64,000 nt of DNA from Beijerinckia mobilis. GTDB taxonomy: Bacteria > Pseudomonadota > Alphaproteobacteria > Rhizobiales > Beijerinckiaceae. Below the pieces are notes generated by a model. That model saw nothing but the letters and a program-made list of their open reading frames with translations. It had not been told where the DNA came from and did no database searches. Both the position numbers and the translations under genes were made by a program. The stretch lies in NCBI RefSeq assembly GCF_000745425.1, contig NZ_JQJH01000014.1, positions 34,007 through 98,006 on the forward strand, written 5' to 3'. Position 1 is the stretch's first letter, and the number at the start of each line of letters is the position of its first letter. Below, in pieces: positions 39,064 through 48,795 of this stretch.

Positions 39064-40359
39064 ATGATCATTATTGACACTTTATTGCGAAAAAGAGCCG
39101 CGGAAAACAATCCAATTCGTGTTGGTATGATTGGCGCCGGATTCATGGCACGTGGTGTTGCTAATCAGATCATTAATTATACGCCGGGCATGCGTCTTTC
39201 AGCCATCGCCAATCGCACGCTGGCTAACGCAAAGCGCGCTTATACAGAAGCTGGTGTCATTGAAAATGTCGTTATCGCCGATACTCTGAGCGCATTTGAA
39301 ACAGTTTTACAGAACGGTGGATTTGCTATCACGGAGGATCCGGAGGTTTTGATACAATCGGCGCAGATCGATTGTCTTATTGATGTAACAGGAGCGCTGG
39401 AATTTGGCGCGAGAATGACATTGAGTGCTATCAGTCATGGGAAGCCTATGGTTTCCATGAACGCGGAGCTTGATGGGACCGTCGGGCCTATATTGAAGCG
39501 CTACGCTGATAAAGCCGGTGTTATTTTTTGTGGAAGCGATGGAGATCAGCCTGGGGTTCAGATGAATCTCTTCCGTTTTGTCAAGCAAATCGGAATCACG
39601 CCTCTTGTTTGTGGTAATATCAAGGGACTCCAAGATCCTTATCGAACGCCGACTACCCAGGCTGCCTTCGCTGAACGTTGGGGGCAAGATCCTTATATGG
39701 TCACCAGTTTCGCCGACGGGACGAAAATCAGTTTCGAGCAAGCCATTGTCGCAAATGCCACAGGAATGAGCATTGGGCAGCGTGGTATGTTCGGCTACGA
39801 TCACAGGGAACATCTCGACAAGCTCGTTCATCGTTATGACCTTGATCTTTTGAAAGCGCGTGGTGGCATTGTCGATTATGTCGTCGGCGCTCAGCCCAAT
39901 CCCGGGGTGTATGTTCTTGGAACACATGATGATCCCAAGCAAAAGCATTTTCTGAATTTATATAAACTGGGCGAAGGTCCGCTTTATAGTTTCTATACGC
40001 CTTATCATCTCTGCCATTTCGAGGTCCCGATATCGGTTGCCCGTGTTATCCTTTTGAAGGATCCGGTAATTCAACCTATTGATGGACCTTGTGTAGATGT
40101 CGTTGCGACTGCCAAGACCGATCTCAAGGCCGGTGATATCGTTGATGGATTGGGCGGTTATCTGACCTATGGTCAATGTGAGACCTATGCAGTTTCCCGA
40201 GCTGAAAACTTGCTTCCAATGGGTCTGAGCGAAGGGTGTCGCCTGTTACGGGATCTCCGCAAGGATGACATTCTGACTTACGATGATGTCGAGCGGCCAG
40301 CAGATCGCCTTATCGACAGCCTACGCAAAGAGCAGGATATATTGTTCCCAGTTCATTGA
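39064..40359 (+). CDS. SAF-domain NAD(P)-dependent oxidoreductase
   Basis: A 431-residue protein with an N-terminal Rossmann domain (GMIGAGFMARG, about residues 21-31, homoserine-dehydrogenase-like), a middle catalytic region (SMNAELDGTVG, FCGSDGDQPGVQ) and a C-terminal SAF-type domain (TAKTDLKAGDIVDGLGGYLTYGQ), which resembles antifreeze/sialate domains. Such proteins recur in polysaccharide clusters with cytidylyltransferases, where they may act on the sugar chain or a branching substituent. ATG 39064 has AGGATTTTGTG upstream; a GTG one codon earlier is possible. The substrate is unknown. Confidence 0.8.
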   Translation: MIIIDTLLRKRAAENNPIRVGMIGAGFMARGVANQIINYTPGMRLSAIANRTLANAKRAYTEAGVIENVVIADTLSAFETVLQNGGFAITEDPEVLIQSAQIDCLIDVTGALEFGARMTLSAISHGKPMVSMNAELDGTVGPILKRYADKAGVIFCGSDGDQPGVQMNLFRFVKQIGITPLVCGNIKGLQDPYRTPTTQAAFAERWGQDPYMVTSFADGTKISFEQAIVANATGMSIGQRGMFGYDHREHLDKLVHRYDLDLLKARGGIVDYVVGAQPNPGVYVLGTHDDPKQKHFLNLYKLGEGPLYSFYTPYHLCHFEVPISVARVILLKDPVIQPIDGPCVDVVATAKTDLKAGDIVDGLGGYLTYGQCETYAVSRAENLLPMGLSEGCRLLRDLRKDDILTYDDVERPADRLIDSLRKEQDILFPVH

Positions 40360-40497
40360 TGCATGACCTTTAATAGAAAAAGCTTATCTTCCTAGAAGAT
40401 CAAAATTAAATCGTCATGGGGGCACCAGAGGCCGGTTTCCGCTGCAATTCTGTTTAGTTGATGAGGTTTTCTTTCGATGAGATTTTTGGGGGCGATC

Positions 40498-41466
40498 ATG
40501 GATAATCTCATATCAATTTGTATTCCAACTTATAATCGGCTCCCGTTATTGCAGGAGACAATTGCGAGTTGCCTGACACAAAAATATCGACCGCTTGAAA
40601 TTGTCATTGGCGATAATTCTACTAATGATATTACAGAAGAATATCTTCAAAATCTCGTGCTCCCCGACAATATAGAGCTACGTTACTTTCATAATCGGCC
40701 AACTTGTGGGCCGGCCATGAATGTCAATCGTCTTTTCGATGCCGCCAGAGGCGGGCGCCTTTTGCTTATTCATGATGACGATCTCCTGTGTGAAGGAGGT
40801 CTTGATATCCTTGCGGAATGTTGGGAAAAACACCCATCGGCTCGTTGTGTGTATGGGAACCAATATCTGATTTCCCAGGCCGGTTTGGTTCTTCCACAGA
40901 AGTCTGAAGAACTTAATGTATTCTATTCAAGATCGAAGCAATTTGAAGGTCCGCAGACTTCCTGCCTTGAAGCTGGTTTGCGTCAGCAGGTTCCCAATAA
41001 TGGTTATCTGGTCGAAACGGCTCTTGCCCGTCAAGTACGCTATCGTACTGAAGCGGAGGTCGGGCATTCGGTCGATACCGATTTCGGCATTCGTCTTGGT
41101 GCCGCGGTGGAAAGTGGCGCATTTGTTTATGTTAATGAATATGTTTCTAAAAACCGCGAAAATGAAACGTCGATTATGCGGTTGAAAAGTATCAATCATG
41201 GTCAGCATCTTTTTTACCGGGAAGTGGAAAAATTTCCGGTTTCTTCACCCGGGGAAGTTGCCGCGAAGCAGGAGCTTCTGGATCGGATTGGCGCAATTGC
41301 TTCACTGGATGCGGCTATGGCGAAGGACAGGAAAATGGCCTTTCATATTCTGTTTTCTCGTCATTATGGAAAACCTATTTTTAGCCATTGGACGTTGTTT
41401 CGGTTGCTTTCGATTATTTCGCCAAATCTTGGCATGGCAGCGGGTCGTCTGGCCCGGCGTTCGTAA
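40498..41466 (+). CDS. Family 2 glycosyltransferase
   Basis: A 322-residue cytoplasmic GT-A glycosyltransferase. The N-terminus SICIPTYNRLPLLQETIASCL is the GT2 signature, EIVIGDNSTND the nucleotide-binding strand and LLLIHDDDLLC the metal-binding DxD. No membrane helices are obvious, though the C-terminus is basic and may associate with the membrane. It probably transfers the sugar made by the preceding genes to a growing polysaccharide. The start at 40498 follows a GGGGGCGATC ribosome site. Confidence 0.88.
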   Translation: MDNLISICIPTYNRLPLLQETIASCLTQKYRPLEIVIGDNSTNDITEEYLQNLVLPDNIELRYFHNRPTCGPAMNVNRLFDAARGGRLLLIHDDDLLCEGGLDILAECWEKHPSARCVYGNQYLISQAGLVLPQKSEELNVFYSRSKQFEGPQTSCLEAGLRQQVPNNGYLVETALARQVRYRTEAEVGHSVDTDFGIRLGAAVESGAFVYVNEYVSKNRENETSIMRLKSINHGQHLFYREVEKFPVSSPGEVAAKQELLDRIGAIASLDAAMAKDRKMAFHILFSRHYGKPIFSHWTLFRLLSIISPNLGMAAGRLARRS

Positions 41467-41608
41467 AAATTTCCTAGAGCAACAATTCGTTGAAATGCGT
41501 TTGCTCGGGGACGATTGCCGGCATAAAGGCGGTGTAACGGCTCTCAAGCCCCATTGATCGCAAGAGGGCGCGGACAAAGGGCTTGGTATAGGATGCTGTT
41601 GTCCTCTC

Positions 41609-42895
41609 ATGGAGGAGGACGTTGTCGGAACCATAGGGAATATTGGCTCGATGACTGGGAAAGATGGTGTTTCGGCTGGTGGCATCGAACTTTCCGGTCC
41701 GACGAAGGGTCGCTATGTCGAGCCGCGCAAGGAGGTGTCTACTCCAACGCGGCTCACAAAGTTCCTTTGTCTCGATGATTTCGAAATTTCGGCGCAGCGG
41801 AAACTGCCTCGCCAAATCTTTGGCTATTACGCTGGTGCGGCGGAAACAAATCAATCACGAGAGGCCAATCGCGCGCTCTTCAAGCAATATGCTTTTGTAC
41901 CGCGAGTACTTGTCAACGTCTCTGAGCGATCACAACGCAAATCGCTTTTTGGCCATGTTTATGATGCGCCTTTTGGAATCGCCCCGATGGGCCTTGCTGG
42001 CCTTTCCACGTTCAATGGCGATGTGGTTTTGGCGCAATCCGGTGCATCGGAAAATATCCCGGCCATTGCGAGCGCGACCTCGCTTGCGCCCTTGGAACGT
42101 ATAGCGGATGAAGGGCAATCTCGCTGGTTTCAATCCTATCTCCCGGGAGAAGATGCACGGATCGAAGCCATGGTTGATCGTGTGGAATCGGCCGGATTTG
42201 AACATTTCATTCTTACGGCCGATGTGCCTGTTGCCGCTAATCGCGAAAACAATGTTCGTGCCGGTTTCAGCATCCCTTTGACGCCTTCACTTCGCCTCGC
42301 CTGGGATGGATTGACACATTCTCGATGGCTTCTAAAAACGTGGTTTGCAACCTATTACAAATATGGCGTCCCCCATTTTGAGAATATGGATGCCTTTCGG
42401 GGGCCGCCTATTCTCTCGCGCAACGTCGTACGGGCGATCGGAGCGCGGGATCAGCTTGCCTGGCGTCATGTCTCGCTCATCCGCAAACGATGGAAAAAAA
42501 CGCTCATCATCAAAGGCATCCTTGCACCGGAAGATGCGCGTCTAGCCAGGGAACATGGTGCCGATGGCATTATCGTTTCAAATCATGGAGGCCGCCAATT
42601 GGATGGCGCGGCATCGGCTCTCCATGTTCTGAGCGAGATTAAACACATGACGGGCGATTTCACTGTCATGGTTGATGGTGGGTTTCGCCGGGGCTCTGAT
42701 GTGCTGAAAGCGTTGGCACTTGGAGCGGATTTCGTGTTTTTGGGCCGGCCTTTCATGTTTGCTGCCGCCGCCGCCGGCTTGGAAGGCGTGCGTCACGCCA
42801 TTCAGCTGCTGAAGGCGGAGATCGATCGCGATATGGCTATGCTCGGACTGCATGACGTGAATGAGATTTCTGGAGATTTCATCAAACGGATCTGA
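41609..42895 (+). CDS. lldD: FMN-dependent alpha-hydroxyacid dehydrogenase
   Basis: Oxidises an L-2-hydroxyacid, most likely L-lactate, feeding electrons to the respiratory chain or oxygen. The TIM-barrel signatures are FGYYAGAAETN, APFGIAPMGLAGL, LIIKGILAPEDA, and SNHGGRQLDGA with the catalytic His and substrate Arg. VDGGFRRGSDVLKALALGAD binds the FMN phosphate. The 428-residue length includes an unusual, Gly-rich N-terminal extension of about 45 residues; the start is unclear, with ATG 41651 as an alternative. L-lactate specificity is inferred; mandelate or glycolate oxidases share the fold. Confidence 0.82.
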   Translation: MEEDVVGTIGNIGSMTGKDGVSAGGIELSGPTKGRYVEPRKEVSTPTRLTKFLCLDDFEISAQRKLPRQIFGYYAGAAETNQSREANRALFKQYAFVPRVLVNVSERSQRKSLFGHVYDAPFGIAPMGLAGLSTFNGDVVLAQSGASENIPAIASATSLAPLERIADEGQSRWFQSYLPGEDARIEAMVDRVESAGFEHFILTADVPVAANRENNVRAGFSIPLTPSLRLAWDGLTHSRWLLKTWFATYYKYGVPHFENMDAFRGPPILSRNVVRAIGARDQLAWRHVSLIRKRWKKTLIIKGILAPEDARLAREHGADGIIVSNHGGRQLDGAASALHVLSEIKHMTGDFTVMVDGGFRRGSDVLKALALGADFVFLGRPFMFAAAAAGLEGVRHAIQLLKAEIDRDMAMLGLHDVNEISGDFIKRI

Positions 42896-42909
42896 GGGTT
42901 GCAAAAATA

Positions 42910-42938
42910 CGCGTGGCGTTTCGAGCAATCGCCACGCG
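42910..42938. terminator. Bidirectional terminator after lldD
   Basis: Stem CGCGTGGCG / CGCCACGCG (9 bp, 11-base loop) followed by GGATTGTTTATT, lying between the convergent lldD and S10 peptidase genes. Confidence 0.75.
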
Positions 42939-42945
42939 GGATTGT

Positions 42946-44436
42946 TTATTGTTCTGCTTTGATCAATGATCGGAAATCAGCGATCAGTGCGGTTAGGCAA
43001 TCCTCGTTTACATACATCATATGTCCTGCTTCATAATAACGCATATCGATGCGTGTGGCGTCGATGCCATTTCCTGCAATCGTATTTTCAACGGCGAAAA
43101 AGGGCGTAGCAAGATCATAAAGGCCGTTTGCCATCAGAATTTTGAGACCGGGACATTCCCGCTGTAGGCGGCCGAGCTCCGGCGCTACATTAATATATCC
43201 TGGCCAGGAGGAGACTTCCTTTTCCTGCGATGACGTCCATTTCCATTTCTTCAAGGCATCCATTGAGAAAACGACATAGGGTCTGTCGAGTTCGACCTTC
43301 AGCATGCGGCCGAGATAATCCTGCATCGCTGAGGTGTAAGCGCCCTTGACGGCATAGGCCGCGGGATCGTCATCGGGTGTTTCACCGACATTATCGTAAT
43401 CTGCTCCCAGATAGCGTGTATCGAAACGGCCGATGGTCGCGCCTTGATCACGCAACAATTCCTTGCGAAAGCGGGACGGAGACAGGCGCAAATGCGCACG
43501 TTCGATCCAGGCCGCACTCAGGCCCGTCATGCCTGCGAGTTCGGAGGAGATCTGTTTATAGCGTTCTGGCGTCAGGCGATTGCCTGCAAGAAGTGCCGGG
43601 GCGTAATTCTGGAGGGCGAATTGCCGAACCTCATTCAGAAACGCGTCGCGATCGGCCGGCATCGGGTCAATTTTTCCGTGATGAAGTGCAGTTGCGGCAT
43701 AGGTCGGCAAATAGCTGACGTCGGGAAGGATATTGCCTTTCTCGAAATTGGCGGTGTGAAAATCGAGAATGACCGAAATGAGCAGCAGCCCGTTGAACGC
43801 TACTCCTGCGAGTCCACCATGTAATTTGCCTGCGGTGAGGACCGAGCGCGTGGTTCCATAGCTTTCACCGCCCAGATAGCGCGGTGAGCTCCAGCGCTTG
43901 TGATCCGTGAGAAACTGTATGATGAATTCAGCGATAAGGGACGCGTCTTCATTCAGGCCCCAGAAATCTTCGGGTTTCGCCTCGCCGAGCGGTTGCGAAA
44001 AGCCGGTGCCGATCGGATCGATAAAGACGAGATCGGTTACGTCGAGACAGCAGTTGGGATTATCCACGAGCGGATAGGGAGGACCCTTGGCGAAAGAGCC
44101 GTCTCCCGGTACGAGTACGCGTTGCGGGCCGAATACCCCCATATGTAACCAGAGCGACGCGGATCCGGGGCCACCGTTGAAAAGAAATGTAATCGGGCGG
44201 CTCGCTGGATCGCCTACATGCTCGGCAAGATAGGCGAAACTGAACAGGCTGGCTTTGGGTTTACCAGCCTTATCCTTGAGGTGCGTCTCGCCGGCAATCG
44301 CGCGATAGGCAATATGATGATTGTGAAAACTGCCTTCATGGTGGGTGACGAATTGCTTTGGCGGCTCGAGGGGCTTTGCCTCGATGGATTTTGTATCTTC
44401 TGTTTTGCCCGCATTGGTTGATTGATTAATCGTCAT
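42946..44436 (-). CDS. S10 family serine carboxypeptidase-like protein
   Basis: A 496-residue alpha/beta hydrolase of peptidase family S10. FLFNGGPGSASLWLHMG forms the oxyanion region, YLGGESYGTTR contains the nucleophilic Ser, NGLYDLATPF the Asp and EAGHMMY the His. No Sec signal peptide is evident, so it may be cytoplasmic, or exported another way. Bacterial S10 members are poorly characterised; C-terminal peptide trimming is the family activity. AAAGGTGCATC precedes the ATG. Confidence 0.88.
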   Translation of the reverse strand: MTINQSTNAGKTEDTKSIEAKPLEPPKQFVTHHEGSFHNHHIAYRAIAGETHLKDKAGKPKASLFSFAYLAEHVGDPASRPITFLFNGGPGSASLWLHMGVFGPQRVLVPGDGSFAKGPPYPLVDNPNCCLDVTDLVFIDPIGTGFSQPLGEAKPEDFWGLNEDASLIAEFIIQFLTDHKRWSSPRYLGGESYGTTRSVLTAGKLHGGLAGVAFNGLLLISVILDFHTANFEKGNILPDVSYLPTYAATALHHGKIDPMPADRDAFLNEVRQFALQNYAPALLAGNRLTPERYKQISSELAGMTGLSAAWIERAHLRLSPSRFRKELLRDQGATIGRFDTRYLGADYDNVGETPDDDPAAYAVKGAYTSAMQDYLGRMLKVELDRPYVVFSMDALKKWKWTSSQEKEVSSWPGYINVAPELGRLQRECPGLKILMANGLYDLATPFFAVENTIAGNGIDATRIDMRYYEAGHMMYVNEDCLTALIADFRSLIKAEQ

Positions 44437-44934
44437 GATGCACCTTTAGGGGATTTTTTAACATATTGATAAAAATAATGAAATTTTCATGCCTATCAGG
44501 GGCGGCAGCTTTTCCTGCGGGTGTGTGCGATTACGACGGATGGGCAGGTGGTCATTTGAAACTAAAAAGATTATAATGAAAGCGCAGATGGTAGGCAGAC
44601 AAGCCTATGGATCATTGTTTTGATCAAATTAAAGTGCGTGTTGCTCTGAAAAAACTGACTCATCTCTGCTGGTTGTTGTAAAGACCTTATCATTAAAGCT
44701 TAAAATACTAACGGTCCGTTTTTGAAACGTCATTTTTGAATTTTAAGAAGACCAAAGCAATTTATTGGCTCTTTGAGTAGGATTTTCTGGCTGCGTTGTC
44801 GGCGGCACCAATCCTCTCCTGTGTCCATGACGCGTTCCGCATGGAACCATAATCATCGGTTGATCGTCGTACTGCCCTTTGGGAGGATGTTTATCGCCTG
44901 AACAAGGCAGTCGTTTTCAGGAGAAAGGCACATC
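44437..44934. other. Intergenic region upstream of the OmpA-like gene
   Basis: About 500 bp, AT-rich in the middle (44530-44780), between divergent genes. No gene or RNA was recognised. It should carry promoters for both sides. Confidence 0.4.
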
Positions 44935-46314
44935 ATGAGTCAGCCTGAAAAGTGGTGGTGGGGCTTCCTGCCGCTTGTCCTTCTGTGGATTTTAATCAAT
45001 TTGTTCATCAATGGCTCGGTTGAAACCGATTTGACGAGTCGCTCCAAAGCAGCACTGGGTTCTCTCATCATGAACCCGGTCGTTTCAGCATCGGGTCGCG
45101 ATATTACCTTGGCCGGCCTGGCATTTTCACCAGCCGATGCTCAAACTGCCGCGACCAAAGTTGACAATGTCTGGGGTGTGCGGCAGGTCGCCAATCTGGT
45201 GCAAACGCCGCCGATTGCCAAACCCTACGACTGGCAGATCGTCAGGGATGGAAATGACATCACGCTCTCGGGCTATGTGCCGAATGCGGTGACGAAGACG
45301 CGACTTCTTGAGGCGATGAGCAAACATTTTGGGCAAGCCGCCATCAAGGATCAGTTGAATTACGCGAGTGGTGCGCCGGAAAGCTTTGAAAAGGGTGCCC
45401 TGTTCGCGATCGGCCAGCTGGCCGAGCTGACGGAAGGCAAAGCTGTTCTAAAAGATGATAATTTCTTCATTTCCGGTAAGGCGCCGACAAATGCCGTCTA
45501 TGATGCTGTTGTGAAAGCCGTTCAGACACCGCCACCGGGGATTTCGCTCGTCAAGGCGGAGATCATCGCTCCGTTGCAATATATCTTTAACGTGACACGG
45601 CTTGATGAAAAGCTGACGCTCACCGGCAACGTGCCTAGCGAGGATATTCATCGGAAGATCCTGGCGGACGCCAAGACAGCATTTTTTGGTGAGGATATTG
45701 TCGATCAGTTGCACGTTCGCGGCAACGCACCTACAGGCTTCAGCGAGGCATTGTTTGCCGGGCTTACGGCGCTTGCACGATTGACCAATGGTGTCTTAAC
45801 GATAACGAATACAGATGTGAAATTATCCGGTGAGGCTCTATACGAACGTGCCGTGCCGGCGATCCGCGCGGAATTGGAAAAGCATTTGCCGGCGGATTTC
45901 AAGGCAGATACATCGGCTATAACGGTGGGCACCCAGGAAGCGGGTATTGATACGGGAACTTGCCAGGCGGAATTGAATCGCCTGCTCGGCAAGTCCACTA
46001 TTCTGTTCGAAACGAATGAGGCCATTATCTCCCCGACTTCCGAAGGGTTGTTGGATCGCATCGTGACCATTATCCAACGTTGCCCGAATGGGACGATCAA
46101 CATCAGCGGACATACGGATTCGACGGGCGATGAATCCTTCAATCTAGCGCTTTCCGACAAGCGTGCACGAGCTGTCTTCGACTACTTGATCGCCGCTGGT
46201 GTGCCTGCCGATCGATTGACCGCGACCGGTTATGGTTCCAGCCGTCCTGTCGCATCCAATGAAACGGAAGAGGGCAGGGCGCAAAACCGCCGCATCGAGT
46301 TCACCGTGGAATAG
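44935..46314 (+). CDS. BON-OmpA envelope protein
   Basis: A 459-residue protein with one N-terminal membrane anchor (FLPLVLLWILINLFI), repeated BON-like modules (about residues 35-330, e.g. ITLSGYVPNAVTKTRLLEAM and LTLTGNVPSEDIHRKI) and a C-terminal OmpA peptidoglycan-binding domain (NISGHTDSTGDESFNLALS, RAQNRRIEFTVE). BON domains usually bind membranes or osmotically important lipids; the OmpA domain would tether to the cell wall. AGGAGAAAGGCACATC gives a strong ribosome site. It is followed after 9 bp by a second membrane gene and probably forms an operon with it. Confidence 0.87.
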   Translation: MSQPEKWWWGFLPLVLLWILINLFINGSVETDLTSRSKAALGSLIMNPVVSASGRDITLAGLAFSPADAQTAATKVDNVWGVRQVANLVQTPPIAKPYDWQIVRDGNDITLSGYVPNAVTKTRLLEAMSKHFGQAAIKDQLNYASGAPESFEKGALFAIGQLAELTEGKAVLKDDNFFISGKAPTNAVYDAVVKAVQTPPPGISLVKAEIIAPLQYIFNVTRLDEKLTLTGNVPSEDIHRKILADAKTAFFGEDIVDQLHVRGNAPTGFSEALFAGLTALARLTNGVLTITNTDVKLSGEALYERAVPAIRAELEKHLPADFKADTSAITVGTQEAGIDTGTCQAELNRLLGKSTILFETNEAIISPTSEGLLDRIVTIIQRCPNGTINISGHTDSTGDESFNLALSDKRARAVFDYLIAAGVPADRLTATGYGSSRPVASNETEEGRAQNRRIEFTVE

Positions 46315-46323
46315 GGGGCGACC

Positions 46324-46971
46324 ATGACATATTTGTTCGCGACTTATTGGCTGCCACTCGTGCTTGCTTTGCTGCTTGGCGCGATGGTCGGCTTTTATAC
46401 ATTTCTGCGGATAGAATCGACGCATTGGTGGCCGGCGACGCCAGACTGGTTGAAAATCTCGATCGTTTTGTTTGTCATCGGCGTTCTTGCCGCTTCTCTG
46501 CGATGGTTGCCGGGAGCGAGTGGCCTTTATCTCGAAACCGCACTCCTCTTATTTGCTGCTTATCTGATCGGCTGTTTTCTTGGGAATTGGCTAGCCGGTC
46601 TCACACCGCGTCGTGCCGCGCCCTCAACCGAAGTGGCGGCATCGGTTCCCGGCGAAGATCTCGATCAATATCCGGGACGGCGTCCAGCGGCTTTGCCCGA
46701 GGCCGGTGCTGGCCCGTCAGGAATGGCAATCGATAATCTCAAACGAATTTCGGGTATCGGAGAAAGGAACGAGGAAAAGCTTCACCTTGTCGGAGTTTGG
46801 TACTTTCACCAGATCGCCGATTGGAATAACGACAATATTGAATGGGTAAGCGCCTATCTTACCTTGCCGAATATCGTCAAAAGCGATGAATGGGTCGAGC
46901 AAGCGCGCCTGCTTGCCCGCAACCTTGATACGGATTACACAAGACGTGTTGACTGGAAATGGAAACAATAG
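46324..46971 (+). CDS. Membrane protein with C-terminal helix-hairpin-helix-like domain
   Basis: A 215-residue protein. Three hydrophobic segments (about 7-28, 44-62, 69-90) are followed by a Pro/Ala-rich linker and a cytosolic domain starting DNLKRISGIGERNEEKLHLVG, a helix-hairpin-helix-like motif like that in NADH dehydrogenase-subunit-E-type fusions. Immediate downstream partner of the BON-OmpA gene. The two may form an envelope complex linking membrane and wall, which is inferred only from gene order. Confidence 0.78.
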   Translation: MTYLFATYWLPLVLALLLGAMVGFYTFLRIESTHWWPATPDWLKISIVLFVIGVLAASLRWLPGASGLYLETALLLFAAYLIGCFLGNWLAGLTPRRAAPSTEVAASVPGEDLDQYPGRRPAALPEAGAGPSGMAIDNLKRISGIGERNEEKLHLVGVWYFHQIADWNNDNIEWVSAYLTLPNIVKSDEWVEQARLLARNLDTDYTRRVDWKWKQ

Positions 46972-47107
46972 TCTTTCGTCCTGTGTAAACCTCAATTGCA
47001 GAAGGAACATCCCGTGGCTTTCTGCATGTCGCATCAAGCCGAGACAGCGGATCACTTTTTCGGTTTGATGCTAGAGGCTCGCGAAGGTGCTACCGCCTGA
47101 CTTTGTT

Positions 47108-47641
47108 TCAGGGAGTGGGGGCATTGATGTCGAGAATCCAGGTTCGATCGCAAAACGCGACATAGAGACGTTCCTGCCCGAGAGCAGCGCCGAGTTCGGT
47201 CGCCAGTTCGTTGAGCATCGTCTCGATTTCCTTGTCGGGAAGGTGACCGAGATAGGCATGGACCGCTTCACCGGTGAAGACAGCCACAGGCTCCCGGTCT
47301 GATCCGGTGGAGCCATCAGGACGTGGCCAGGCATAAGTGACTTCGGCGCGGGTAAACATGCCGGAAAGAGCCGGTAAACCTGCGTCAACCCTGTGCCGCA
47401 TCCAGGCATGTGCCGTATGAACGGCCTCTGCAATGTCATAGATGCGTCCTTCTTCCGTCCAGCCCTCTCTGAGCCCGACAGTGATGCGGAAATCCCTGCG
47501 AGGGCCCGTGGAGCCCGGAACGATGATGTAATCTTGCGGCCGAATATCGAGACGTTGGGCTCTGTTTAGACGCATGGGTAGGCTTTCAGGGATCGGATAG
47601 GAAAAGAGCGACGATGCCGCAATTCCGGAACCGGCGGTCAC
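47108..47641 (-). CDS. Conserved hypothetical protein
   Basis: A 177-residue soluble protein not recognised as a named family. It has no signal peptide or membrane helix. Segments such as QDYIIVPGSTGPRRDFRITVGLREGW, AHAWMRHRVDAGLPALSG and ATELGAALGQERLYVAFCD look conserved-type and have good coding bias. Upstream of it on the minus strand is the patatin gene, 68 bp away, so the two could be co-transcribed. The GTG start is uncertain; ATG at 47575 would remove 22 residues. No function is proposed. Confidence 0.65.
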   Translation of the reverse strand: MTAGSGIAASSLFSYPIPESLPMRLNRAQRLDIRPQDYIIVPGSTGPRRDFRITVGLREGWTEEGRIYDIAEAVHTAHAWMRHRVDAGLPALSGMFTRAEVTYAWPRPDGSTGSDREPVAVFTGEAVHAYLGHLPDKEIETMLNELATELGAALGQERLYVAFCDRTWILDINAPTP

Positions 47642-47709
47642 GTGCTAATTTTGCCGATGGGAACCGGGAATGCTTATGATGTTGTAAATCGCATTCCTGA
47701 TATCACGAT

Positions 47710-48795
47710 TCATGCAGTTTGCGGTGTGTGATCCGGCGGTGATGGCGTCTGCCCCATAGTCGAGCCGAAATATACCTTGCGAATATCGATACTCGACTGC
47801 TTGCCGATGCAATCCCAGTTCTTTACCAGCCATGCTTCGGCGGTCACGCGGCCAAGCTGCTTGAGAAACAGCAGGAAATCAAGCTCGGCGTTCATTTTGC
47901 TGGCCGCGCCCAGGTCGCGCAATTGTTCCTCGCAGCCGATCAGATGAATATTCATCCGTTTCAACCGTTTGGCTTCCGGACTCTCCAAACCGCCTTTGTC
48001 GATCAGCCGTTGAACAAAGGAGATTGCACGCATTTCCGCAATCAGGGAGGCATTGAAGCTGATTTCATTCACCCGGTTAATGATGGAGAGTGGGGTTGTC
48101 GGTGTGCCTTTGCGGACCAGCGGATTGATTTGAACGATAGCGATATCCGGGCTGTCGCAATAATAGATCATTGGCCATATGACCGGATTGCCCATATAGC
48201 CGCCATCCCAATAGGGTACGCCGTCGATCTCTATTGCCTTGAAGGTAAATGGTAAACAAGCCGAGGCGAGGAGAACGTCAGTGGTAATCTCATGGCGTAG
48301 AAAGACACGTGCATGGCCGGTTTCAACATTTGTCGCGGCGATGAAGAGCTTGATACTCTGACAGCTTTGAATATCATCTTCATTGATGATGTCGTTCAGG
48401 ACGATCCGAAGTGGATCAAAATTCAACGGATTACTCTGATATGGCGAGGCGATATGCTGGAGGAGATCGGCCCACCATGTGCCCGGAGAACCATCGATGT
48501 TCCAGCTGCCTTGCAATTGATCGAGCAGGGTGCGCTTCACCGGGCTGAACAGGGCATATTCAGAAGTGCGCTTCCAGAAACAATCCAATGCGGCCTTCGC
48601 ACCCTCGCGGCCACCTCGCGTATAGCCCTGCGCCAATACCGCTGCGTTCATCGCGCCAGCGCTTGTTCCGCTTATACCTTCGATGACGAGACTTTCTTCT
48701 TCAAGAAGCCTGTCGAGGACTCCCCAGGTGAAGGCTCCATGGCTGCCGCCGCCTTGTAAGGCCAGATTGATGCTCTTGGCGCTTTTCGTCGTCAT
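47710..48795 (-). CDS. Patatin-like phospholipase
   Basis: A 361-residue lipid acyl hydrolase with the Ser/Asp catalytic dyad. LALQGGGSHGAFTWGVL (about 11-27) is the oxyanion glycine loop, GISGTSAGAMNA gives the GxSxG with Ser45, and YWDGGYMGNP supplies the catalytic Asp in DGG. The C-terminus is Ser/Pro-rich. No signal peptide is seen, so a cytoplasmic or type-secreted location is possible. Bacterial patatins act on phospholipids, storage polymers or as toxins; no partner suggests which. Confidence 0.9.
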   Translation of the reverse strand: MTTKSAKSINLALQGGGSHGAFTWGVLDRLLEEESLVIEGISGTSAGAMNAAVLAQGYTRGGREGAKAALDCFWKRTSEYALFSPVKRTLLDQLQGSWNIDGSPGTWWADLLQHIASPYQSNPLNFDPLRIVLNDIINEDDIQSCQSIKLFIAATNVETGHARVFLRHEITTDVLLASACLPFTFKAIEIDGVPYWDGGYMGNPVIWPMIYYCDSPDIAIVQINPLVRKGTPTTPLSIINRVNEISFNASLIAEMRAISFVQRLIDKGGLESPEAKRLKRMNIHLIGCEEQLRDLGAASKMNAELDFLLFLKQLGRVTAEAWLVKNWDCIGKQSSIDIRKVYFGSTMGQTPSPPDHTPQTA

